A stretch of 64,000 nt of DNA from Lactiplantibacillus xiangfangensis (GTDB lineage: Bacteria; Bacillota; Bacilli; Lactobacillales; Lactobacillaceae). The DNA lies in contig NZ_JQCL01000080.1 in the NCBI RefSeq assembly GCF_001438845.1, positions 348,073 through 412,072 on the forward strand. The letters run 5' to 3'. Each line of letters opens with the position of its first letter. Positions within the stretch are counted from its first letter, which is position 1. This document shows, one piece after another, positions 57,635 to 64,000 of the stretch. The translations under genes were made by a program, and so were the position numbers. The notes beneath the pieces were generated by a model. That model ran no database searches and was not told the origin of the DNA. It saw only the letters and a list, made by a program, of their open reading frames with translations.

Positions 57635-58264
57635 ATGAGTAAAACATCGGAAAGCAAACAAATGGCCGTTCTTCGTTTTATTTATGAACGCGTCAATGAA
57701 AAAGGATATCCGCCAACCGTACGTGAAATTGGCGAAGCCGTTGACTTATCTTCGACTTCAACCGTTCACGGCCACATTGCACGACTAGAAAAGAAAGGGT
57801 TCATTGAAAAGGACCCAACGAAGCCCCGGGCAATTGAAGTCACAGCTGCTGGTTTTGAAGCCCTCGGCGTTGAAACGACGCCCCATCAGATTCCCGTACT
57901 TGGAACGGTTACCGCCGGCCAACCAATCTTAGCCGTTCAAGACGCCACCGACTACTTCCCAATTCCAAAGGACTTGGAATCTTTTGGCGGGGACCTCTTC
58001 ATGCTGACCATTCGTGGTGAAAGTATGATCAACATTGGAATCTTAAACGGCGACCAAGTCATTGTTCGCCGTCAGAGTTCCGCTGATAACGGCGACATCG
58101 TCATTGCAATGACCGACGAAAATGAAGCCACGTGTAAACGGTTCTTCAAAGAGGCTGACCATTACCGGTTGCAACCAGAAAACGACACGATGGCCCCAAT
58201 CATTTTAAATGATGTTTCAATTTTAGGTAAAGTTGTCGGCTTATACCGCGATATGCTCTATTAG
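57635..58264 (+). CDS. lexA: LexA repressor
   Basis: SOS repressor/autoprotease, 209 aa. Winged helix with [26 protein letters not shown] (about residues 29-54). Self-cleavage site AG in TVTAGQPI (about 93), serine in [10 protein letters not shown] (about 130), and lysine in FFKEADH-type region (about 168) are visible; RecA stimulates cleavage after DNA damage. Own terminator. Confidence 0.97.
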   Translation: MSKTSESKQMAVLRFIYERVNEKGYPPTVREIGEAVDLSSTSTVHGHIARLEKKGFIEKDPTKPRAIEVTAAGFEALGVETTPHQIPVLGTVTAGQPILAVQDATDYFPIPKDLESFGGDLFMLTIRGESMINIGILNGDQVIVRRQSSADNGDIVIAMTDENEATCKRFFKEADHYRLQPENDTMAPIILNDVSILGKVVGLYRDMLY

Positions 58265-58277
58265 CCCGACGATTCAG

Positions 58278-58309
58278 AGTCAACCCATTTACGGGTTGGC
58301 TATTTTTTT
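58278..58309 (+). terminator. lexA terminator
   Basis: AGTCAACCC pairs with GGGTTGGCT (one wobble), followed by ATTTTTTTA. Confidence 0.9.
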
Positions 58310-58941
58310 AGGCGTTTTTGGGCTTCTCGCTGGGCTAGTTTCGATAAAGGCACCGTGGCTAAGGTCGCTTTGACCCATGCCGGATCCGTTTTCGCATAGT
58401 CTCTAAGTGCCCAACCAATCGCCTTTTGAATAAAAAAAGCGTTGTCGGCGTGATTTAGCTCGATTGCGCGTCGTAAATAATCTTTATCAGTGGCACCCTT
58501 CCGACCTAACTGGAGCGTTATTCCAACCCGACGTAGCCATAAGTCATCCGCCGTCAGGAATTGTGAACCCAAGTCAGCTAGCACTGATTGCTGAAAGATC
58601 CATGTCGCTATAACTTTGCGCCAGGCGTCCACACTATCCCACCACGGTTTAACAGTCACTTGCTGCACACACCATTGGATCTGTTCAGGCGTTAGTCGCC
58701 GAACATTCGCCAGCGCAAGGTCAATTGCAACGTACTGATATTCACGGTACGGTTGTTGATAGTAAAACGCCAACCACTGGCTCAGCTCTTCTGAAGAGCG
58801 TTGTTTGCTTAGCCGTTGGATTGGTGCGGTCAGTTGACGACGTTCAGGGCTTTTGACTCCCAAAAAATCGAACTGATCACGCATATAGGCGGCCATTGCC
58901 GGTTGGTTTTCTGGATGACTTGGTAAAAATAAGCTTGGCAC
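58300..58941 (-). CDS. AlkD-like DNA alkylation repair protein
   Basis: HEAT-repeat glycosylase-like protein, 213 aa. Motifs: GVKSPERRQL (about residue 28), WWDSVDAW (about 98, the conserved Trp/Asp segment) and NAFFIQKAIGWALRDYAKTDP (about 171), which match AlkD/AlkC-type enzymes that excise alkylated bases. Next to lexA in the opposite direction; a link with DNA-damage response is plausible but no LexA box is seen. Confidence 0.92.
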   Translation of the reverse strand: MPSLFLPSHPENQPAMAAYMRDQFDFLGVKSPERRQLTAPIQRLSKQRSSEELSQWLAFYYQQPYREYQYVAIDLALANVRRLTPEQIQWCVQQVTVKPWWDSVDAWRKVIATWIFQQSVLADLGSQFLTADDLWLRRVGITLQLGRKGATDKDYLRRAIELNHADNAFFIQKAIGWALRDYAKTDPAWVKATLATVPLSKLAQREAQKRLKK

Positions 58942-59062
58942 CCTACCACTTCCATTCTGCTATTTTTAGGACTTTTACACATTATTTTCCAATTCTATAC
59001 CGGAGAGCGAACAGTTCAATGGTATAATAGTTATACTATTTCAAATGTCGGGAGTTGGTCTC

Positions 59063-59692
59063 ATGTTATTCTTAGCCATTATTGGCTTACTTGTTTTTTT
59101 ATTAGCTCTATTTTCGGTCATTTCTGCTCGTCAAAGTGGCGGGGGCTGGAAGTTTTTAGCCGGAGTTGCAATTTTAAGTGCCTTGGTGACCGGCTACGCA
59201 ATCGTTAAGTTACCTTATTGGCCATACAACCAAAAATCGTCGACTACGGCCAAAAAGAAAGCCGCTTCTTCTTCATCAGTCACCAATAAAAGTAGTCGGG
59301 CTAAGTTAGGCTCCTCACAAGTCATCTTCAATGAGGAAAGCCAAAAACGGGCCGCTGCCACCACAAAATTGAAGGAAGAAAACATCCTTAAACAGTTACA
59401 AAGCAACTATAAGGGTGTTGGCACGGTTGCGTTTAACAAAGCTTCTAAAACCTTCACGATTACCCCAACTGGAAAAAAGTACGTTAAATCACTAAAAATC
59501 ATTAAAGCGCACCCCACGGATAATCAAAAGGCCATTACAACCATTACCACTAACTTCAAATCATTATCGAAATCCTTGAAAAAGAACCTGACTTCTGGCT
59601 ATACCATTCGGTTACTCGAACCCGATAAAACCGACGCCACGCTAGTTAGCGTTAAGGACGGTCAAGTCATTACAAACAATTTAAACAAATAA
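59063..59692 (+). CDS. Membrane-anchored protein of unknown function
   Basis: 209 aa. Two spans near the N-terminus (about residues 2-22 and 34-54), then a serine/lysine-rich linker and an extracytoplasmic domain with KGVGTVAFNKASKTFTITPTG. I do not recognise the family. The ATG at 59063 is 8 nt after GGGAG; the longer ORF is not used. Single gene with a bidirectional terminator. Confidence 0.78.
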   Translation: MLFLAIIGLLVFLLALFSVISARQSGGGWKFLAGVAILSALVTGYAIVKLPYWPYNQKSSTTAKKKAASSSSVTNKSSRAKLGSSQVIFNEESQKRAAATTKLKEENILKQLQSNYKGVGTVAFNKASKTFTITPTGKKYVKSLKIIKAHPTDNQKAITTITTNFKSLSKSLKKNLTSGYTIRLLEPDKTDATLVSVKDGQVITNNLNK

Positions 59693-59694
59693 GT

Positions 59695-59738
59695 AAAAGC
59701 TTGTCAGACCAAATCATTGGTACTGGCAAGCTTTTTAT
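59695..59738. terminator. Bidirectional terminator between convergent genes
   Basis: AAAAGCTTG pairs with CAAGCTTTT, with a CAG/CTG inner stem; serves the membrane-protein gene and mvaS. Confidence 0.88.
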
Positions 59739-60908
59739 TTACGCCCATTGATCCAAATACTGACGCTGTTCATCACGTTGTCCGATTAACACGAACCGGT
59801 GTGGGTCCGTATGATAGTCAATCGTTTGATCCGTTGCCTCCCAGGCAAGTTGCTGATTGAAACATTTTTCGTAGGTCGCAACGTCTACCCGCCGGCGCCT
59901 TGCCAGTCGTTGTGGTAATCCTAAGTCGATACCTTTTAAGTAGTCAGGCTGGATGATGCCAGTGTAAAATTCTCCTTCAGCCCCAGAACCATAACTAAAG
60001 AGTCCTAGTTCGTTGCCCGCTTGAAGTTCTGGGTCAGTAAGCAGTTGTGACAATAAACTCAAGTATAACGACCCAGTATACAGATTACCGACCTGTCGAT
60101 TCAATTTTCGGGCACATTCAAAGTGTGCCACCCAGGCTTCTTGCTTGGTTTCACTGACCATTGGTAAAGCACTACGCAAGGCTTTAAGTCCCATTTTTGT
60201 ATATGGCAAGTGAAAAACTAAGGCGGTCAAATCTTCAGCCCGGGTTTTGGTTCCCGACAAGTAGCCCTTGAACACGTCTTGAAAATAATCGACATAAATA
60301 TTCGAAGAATACTTACCATCGACTAACGCTTCACTGCGGTATAGCGGTCGCCAAAAATCCATAACATCTTGGCTAAGCAAGGTCGAATCCGTCCCCAATG
60401 CTAGAACTTGCGGATCAGCACTGATCAGCATCGCAACTGCCCCGCCACCCTGGGTTGGTTCCCCGGGAGTGTTGAGCCCATAGCGTGCAATGTCAGCGCC
60501 AATAACTAACGCTTTCTTATCCGGATGAACCCGGACGTGCTCTTGTGCGAGTTGAACGCCAGCCGTGCCAGCGTAGCACGCCTCTTTCATTTCAATCGTC
60601 CGGCAACGCCGATTTAAGCCTAATAAGTGGGCAACGTAAATCGCGCTGGCTTTCGAATTATCGATTCCAGATTCAGTCCCAACAATTAGCAAATCGATAG
60701 CGTCAATGTCGGCCTGCGTTAACATCGGATAAGCCGCGTTGGCTGCTAAGGTCACAATATCTTGACTTGGCGGAATAACAGCCATTTGGGCTTGGCCAAT
60801 CCCAATCAAATACTTATCCGGTTCAGCGCCCCGCGCACGCGCCAGTTCCGTCATGTCGACGTACAAATGTGACGATGCAAAATGCATCTTATCGATTCCA
60901 ACCTTCAC
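59739..60908 (-). CDS. mvaS: Hydroxymethylglutaryl-CoA synthase
   Basis: Condenses acetyl-CoA and acetoacetyl-CoA in the mevalonate route of isoprenoids. 389 aa, GTG start 7 nt after GGAGG, MKVGIDKMHF opening. Catalytic cysteine in MKEACYAGTAGV (about residue 111), histidine in VFHLPYTKMGLKAL (about 233). Provides precursors used by UppS encoded elsewhere in the window. Confidence 0.96.
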   Translation of the reverse strand: MKVGIDKMHFASSHLYVDMTELARARGAEPDKYLIGIGQAQMAVIPPSQDIVTLAANAAYPMLTQADIDAIDLLIVGTESGIDNSKASAIYVAHLLGLNRRCRTIEMKEACYAGTAGVQLAQEHVRVHPDKKALVIGADIARYGLNTPGEPTQGGGAVAMLISADPQVLALGTDSTLLSQDVMDFWRPLYRSEALVDGKYSSNIYVDYFQDVFKGYLSGTKTRAEDLTALVFHLPYTKMGLKALRSALPMVSETKQEAWVAHFECARKLNRQVGNLYTGSLYLSLLSQLLTDPELQAGNELGLFSYGSGAEGEFYTGIIQPDYLKGIDLGLPQRLARRRRVDVATYEKCFNQQLAWEATDQTIDYHTDPHRFVLIGQRDEQRQYLDQWA

Positions 60909-60944
60909 GTCAATTCCTCCAATTTGTTAATACCAATTTCTTGA

Positions 60945-61337
60945 TTAATCAGCTTCTCCAAGCGAGCCCAAATAATGAAAGTCAGGATCACACCCCGCAG
61001 CAAAGCAACTGAATGCTTGCGTACTTTCATTATGAAACGTTACTAAAATCGCCGGGGTTGCCCACGTTGAAGCCGCCCAAAAGACAGCCCCATCAAATTC
61101 ACGGTTATCATTGGGATAACGGTGATAACCCAATTGATCATCCCAGATAGTGCCATGCGTATTTAACCAATCTTCAGCTAAACCGGCCTCCAACTGACTA
61201 ATCACGTCCGCATTATCACGAATCAAAGCGGCGACTCTGGGCCAGTCAAGCTGACGGTCGTGTAACTTGGGCAACTGCTGGCGTGTTCCTAAAGGTGTAT
61301 GTTGCAACGCGATTGGCGTTAAGTCAATAAAATCCAA
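60945..61337 (-). CDS. Hypothetical soluble protein, 130 aa
   Basis: Starts with TTG at 61337, 7 nt after GGAGG (the longer ORF begins before that site). The sequence is acidic, with MDFIDLTPIALQHTPLG opening, a DGAVFWAASTWATPAIL middle and a tail CDPDFHYLGSLGE. No signal or membrane span. I do not recognise it. It lies 36 nt upstream of mvaS and may be co-transcribed. Confidence 0.72.
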   Translation of the reverse strand: MDFIDLTPIALQHTPLGTRQQLPKLHDRQLDWPRVAALIRDNADVISQLEAGLAEDWLNTHGTIWDDQLGYHRYPNDNREFDGAVFWAASTWATPAILVTFHNESTQAFSCFAAGCDPDFHYLGSLGEAD

Positions 61338-61497
61338 ACGATCACCTCCCAAAAACACACTAATCATTACTTAAATTATAGCATGGGTCATCTAAAATTT
61401 ATTGCTGAGAATTGCTTGACATGGGACGCGTTTCATAACGTACATTAAGGGTGCAGTTAGAAAAGAGTTACAATCATTTATCCGGGAGGTTAATATT

Positions 61498-61881
61498 ATG
61501 TGGTTTTGGCATCGAAAAGCAGTGTTTAAATTATCTGCACCCGTGCGTGGACACCACGTCACGTTATCCAATGATTCCGCACTTTTGTTAGCAATCCATC
61601 CCACTGATTTAGCCATTTACGCCCCGTTAAATGGTGAAATTGTTGCTTTAACAAGCAACAGTGCCCGAATCATCGGACTAGATGGTCAGTTGTATCGACT
61701 AGCGTTAACCGACCCAAACGGTAACTTCGAATGGCAAGTTCGCATTGGCGATAGCGTCTCACCAATTAGTTTGCTAGGGACGTTGAGGCAGAACCTGTCG
61801 AAGGCGGCCATAGTGACTTGTGAACAAATTAGTGTCCAAGCGACAAAAGTTGAACATCAATCCTATGCATTTAACTATTAA
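61498..61881 (+). CDS. EIIA(Glc)-like domain protein without obvious active-site histidines
   Basis: 127 aa, ATG 7 nt after GGGAGG. The pattern AIHPTDLAIYAPLNGEIVALTSNSARIIGLDGQLYRLAL, then a RIGDSV and SLLGTL segment, matches the barrel of PTS EIIA(Glc/Crr) domains, in which APVDGxVxxL and GDxVxxGxxL occur. The two histidines expected in HAIGI and LIHIG contexts are not present, so PTS phosphotransfer is unlikely; a regulatory or ligand role is possible. Strong terminator follows. Confidence 0.65.
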   Translation: MWFWHRKAVFKLSAPVRGHHVTLSNDSALLLAIHPTDLAIYAPLNGEIVALTSNSARIIGLDGQLYRLALTDPNGNFEWQVRIGDSVSPISLLGTLRQNLSKAAIVTCEQISVQATKVEHQSYAFNY

Positions 61882-61895
61882 ATATTATTAAGCCC

Positions 61896-61942
61896 AAGAT
61901 GCTATTCACTCAAAAAGTTATGGAGTGAATAGCATCTTTTTT
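61896..61942 (+). terminator. Terminator after the EIIA-like gene
   Basis: AAGATGCTATTCACTC pairs perfectly with GAGTGAATAGCATCTT, followed by TTTT. Confidence 0.96.
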
Positions 61943-62133
61943 GATCCATCTTATAAATGAAAACTTTCGCGTTAACGTAATTATTAAATAATGGAACGTT
62001 CAATTTTTTAAATCATCCATGACCAAAAATCTCAAGTCATTAAAAGGCGTCGATAGAAAGGAATAGCCAGCTTTATTGCATGATGGAAAACATTGAACAT
62101 AACATTACCACTAATTACTTTGGGGGAATCATT

Positions 62134-62679
62134 ATGAAAAAAACTATCGTTCTAGGAATTGCAGTATTAGCAAGCTTGTCATTAGCAGCATGTGAAAGTT
62201 CCTCGGCAGCTGAAGCGGAAACGCCTAGTCAGTCAACTGAAGCTCACACAAGCAATGATAATCAGAAAGTAGCTTCAAAAAAAGAAAGCAAAACTAGCGA
62301 TAATACTCACCCACTTGACTATTTATCTTCAGAAAAACTAGCAAGCTATAACAAAGGCCTTGCAGATAGCCTTATTGAAGATCAAAAGTTTGCTAAGGGT
62401 GGCAATAAAAATTATAGCTGGTCCACCTATATAGACTCAGTCTCATACAGTTCGCGAGGCCTAATAGCTAACGTAAATCCTAATTTTGTCAATTTAAACA
62501 ATACGGACAAGACCAAAATCGGCAAATCATTACAAGGACTTGCGGGTGCTCAAATTGTTATGATGAATATAGAATTAGCCCCGGATGCACCATCAGTTTA
62601 TACAAACATTCATTACAATGGTCGCCGAATTGGCCACTCTAAGATATTAAATCCATCTAGTTTTAAATGGTCCAAATAA
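62134..62679 (+). CDS. Lipoprotein of unknown function
   Basis: 181 aa. ATG at 62134 after GGGGGAA; signal with lipobox LAAC (Cys about residue 21), then a Ser/Glu/Lys-rich linker (about 22-60) and a domain with YSWSTYIDSVSYSSRG and VNLNNTDKTKIGKSL. I do not recognise the domain. A+T-richer than the core. Long intergenic spaces on both sides. Confidence 0.82.
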   Translation: MKKTIVLGIAVLASLSLAACESSSAAEAETPSQSTEAHTSNDNQKVASKKESKTSDNTHPLDYLSSEKLASYNKGLADSLIEDQKFAKGGNKNYSWSTYIDSVSYSSRGLIANVNPNFVNLNNTDKTKIGKSLQGLAGAQIVMMNIELAPDAPSVYTNIHYNGRRIGHSKILNPSSFKWSK

Positions 62680-62814
62680 TGTAACGATAAACACTGCTAT
62701 AACCAAGACCTTGGCTAAACTAATTGACTACTAAAATATGAACTAGTATTACAATTAGCAAAGAAAGAACGGTTCGACCATTCGCTGACCTAAGCCAGTT
62801 ACTAGTTTATATTG

Positions 62815-62853
62815 AAGAGCAACTAGTTTAAAGGCTAGTTGCTCTTTTATTTT
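62815..62853 (+). terminator. Terminator
   Basis: AAGAGCAACTAG pairs perfectly with CTAGTTGCTCTT, followed by TTATTTT. The 62680-62814 stretch before it holds nothing else recognised. Confidence 0.9.
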
Positions 62854-62954
62854 ATGACGGAAAATTGGCAACGTAGTTCATTTTTGAACAGTGGCTTTTA
62901 TGAATATTTATTTGTTCTTATCGGAAATTATGCTATACTATTCAAGTACCATAT

Positions 62955-63042
62955 GGAGAGTTGGCAGAGTGGTAATGCACCGGACTCGAAATCCGGCGAA
63001 CCGGCTAATACCGGCGCGCAGGTTCAAATCCTGTACTCTCCT
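62955..63042 (+). tRNA. tRNA-Ser(CGA)
   Basis: Acceptor GGAGAGT pairs with ACTCTCC; anticodon stem CCGGA/TCCGG holds loop CTCGAAA with anticodon CGA (62987-62989), reading UCG serine codons. A long variable arm (ACCGG/CCGGC type) and the T loop TTCAAAT are present. CCA is not encoded. The base after the acceptor is T rather than the usual G. Confidence 0.95.
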
Positions 63043-63074
63043 TATTAGGTTGCACTACGTTAATTTTAAAAATC

Positions 63075-63119
63075 AGGAACCCTGCTAAATCAATGTTTAG
63101 CGAGGCTTCTGTTTTTTTA
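63075..63119 (+). terminator. Terminator after tRNA-Ser
   Basis: CAGGAACCCTGCTAAA pairs with TTTAGCGAGGCTTCTG (some mismatches), followed by TTTTTTT. Confidence 0.8.
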
Positions 63120-63280
63120 TTTGCACTGCAAAACACTGGGATTTGAAACTCTAGTATGTAGATACTCTTCAAATCTATTAATTTGGACATTTATTTCACG
63201 AGTAAACCAGTTATCAAATAATTGTGCTTGCTAATAGCAGCAGGTTATAATTATATGAATAAGGAAATGAGGTGCTTATT

Positions 63281-63502
63281 TTGAATAAAAAATATGGAAT
63301 TCATATTTATGAAAAAGATAATACCCCGGGCTTTAAAGACAGTTACGCATATGATGAATGGTTCTCTTCAAAGGAAGAACGTGATAAGCAGTACACGTAT
63401 TACAACAAACCAAGTAATCCTTCTCCTAAAGATATAGTGACTGAAATAGATCACCCAAACTATGAGACAACCTCATATTCTTTAATCGAAAAGGAAATAT
63501 AA
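63281..63502 (+). CDS. Hypothetical protein, 73 aa
   Basis: TTG start 6 nt after GAGGTG. Sequence rich in Tyr, Lys and Asp with YDEWFSSKEERDKQYTYY in the middle; soluble, no signal. I do not recognise the family. Single gene with a weak terminator after it. Confidence 0.65.
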   Translation: MNKKYGIHIYEKDNTPGFKDSYAYDEWFSSKEERDKQYTYYNKPSNPSPKDIVTEIDHPNYETTSYSLIEKEI

Positions 63503-63508
63503 GTATTC

Positions 63509-63547
63509 AGCCCTCAATGGTTAATTGATAACTATCGGGGGCTTCTA
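63509..63547 (+). terminator. Weak terminator
   Basis: AGCCCTC pairs with GGGGGCT (one wobble) plus an inner GTTA/TAAC stem; the T run is poor. Confidence 0.4.
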
Positions 63548-63621
63548 TCAATTAAAAATTTTGCTCACATTTTTAATTTTCAACAACCGTTACCACCATA
63601 TAGCAATCCTTAGCATAAATG

Positions 63622-63650
63622 TTGCACATGCTTTTTAGCGGACTTATGCT
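63622..63650 (+). promoter_or_regulatory. Predicted promoter of the YbjQ-family gene
   Basis: TTGCAC (63622-63627), 17 nt, TATGCT (63645-63650), about 36 nt upstream of the start. Confidence 0.65.
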
Positions 63651-63685
63651 ATGCTTGCGTTACCCAATACTAGGAGGATAATTTT

Positions 63686-64000
63686 ATGGACAAAATGTTA
63701 GTCACAACTACCGAAAATATTCCCGGACAACCCTACACCGTCATTGGTGAAGTCTTCGGTCTGACCACCCAATCTAAAAACTTGGTACGTAACATTGGCG
63801 CTGGCTTGAAAGGCCTCGTTGGTGGTGAAATCAAAGACTACACCAAGATGCTCGACGAATCACGCAACGTTGCCGTTGAACGGTTACGCGAAAACGCCGC
63901 AGCACTTGGTGCGGATGCCGTCGTCATGATGCGTTTTGATACCGGCTCCATCAGTCAAGATATGCAATCGGTCGCCGCATACGGTACCGCCGTTAAATTC
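63686..64000 (+). CDS. YbjQ family (UPF0145) protein, C-terminal end at window edge
   Basis: 105 codons to the last base. ATG 7 nt after [36 protein letters not shown] and [16 protein letters not shown] are typical of the UPF0145 heavy-metal-binding-like fold, which forms a pentamer. At this length the protein is nearly complete. Function unknown. Confidence 0.93.
   Translation, partial: MDKMLVTTTENIPGQPYTVIGEVFGLTTQSKNLVRNIGAGLKGLVGGEIKDYTKMLDESRNVAVERLRENAAALGADAVVMMRFDTGSISQDMQSVAAYGTAVKF

Noticed and set aside
62839-63088. Two overlapping ORFs over the tRNA
   Set aside because: They read through tRNA-Ser in two frames; no coding signs.

Overview
The window looks like a chromosomal segment of a low-to-mid GC Firmicute in the Lactobacillaceae, most likely a Lactiplantibacillus (L. 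plantarum group). The gene content and order fit this: hisS-aspS behind a T-box, a dltE-dltXABCD operon, hrcA-grpE-dnaK-dnaJ under CIRCE control, rimP-nusA-ylxR-ylxQ-infB-rbfA, rpsB-tsf-pyrH-frr-uppS-cdsA-rseP-proS-polC, D-lactate dehydrogenase, and mevalonate-pathway HMG-CoA synthase. No phage, IS element, CRISPR array, plasmid or defence island is visible. Species assignment is inference from protein and gene-order recall, not from a search.

Layout. 1-2.4 kb: 5' part of aspS and hisS with a T-box leader. 2.5-3.3 kb: SH3b amidase. 3.46-3.87 kb: two strikingly structured non-coding elements next to each other, the least explained part of the window. 4-10.5 kb: fructosamine kinase, HAD phosphatase, dtd, the stringent-response enzyme Rel, a small membrane protein, and the modification genes rsmE and prmA. 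10.6-17 kb is accessory in character: several small unknown proteins, a GT2 glycosyltransferase, an unusual P-type ATPase, a secreted basic protein, and a cluster of three tiny genes (16.2-16.9 kb), two of them missed by simple ORF cutoffs or start choice.

17-25 kb: lepA and the teichoic acid D-alanylation operon, whose first gene encodes DltE and whose third-smallest product DltX (49 aa) is easily overlooked. A perfect WalR-type direct repeat lies upstream of its promoter. 25-30.3 kb: the class I heat-shock operon with two CIRCE operators. 30.4-33 kb: acetolactate decarboxylase translationally coupled to ribF and truB. 33-34.6 kb: Rrf2 regulator and NmrA-like oxidoreductase. 34.7-40.2 kb: the nusA-infB operon, preceded by a leader terminator with a mutually exclusive hairpin. 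IF2 carries a long N/S/R repeat tract.

40.3-52.9 kb: polC, proS, rseP, cdsA, uppS, frr, pyrH, tsf, rpsB, all on the minus strand. They link translation, replication, and membrane and wall precursor synthesis. 53-64 kb: HAD phosphatase, ldhD, trmN6-like methyltransferase with GIY-YIG protein, plsC, yneF, ynzC divergent from lexA over a LexA box, AlkD-like protein, membrane protein, mvaS, an EIIA-like protein lacking obvious phosphorylation histidines, a lipoprotein, tRNA-Ser(CGA), a small unknown protein, and a YbjQ-family gene running to the window edge.

Many starts were moved from the longest ORF to the codon best placed after a Shine-Dalgarno sequence; TTG and GTG starts are frequent. Promoters, terminators and RNA structures were found by eye, without folding software.
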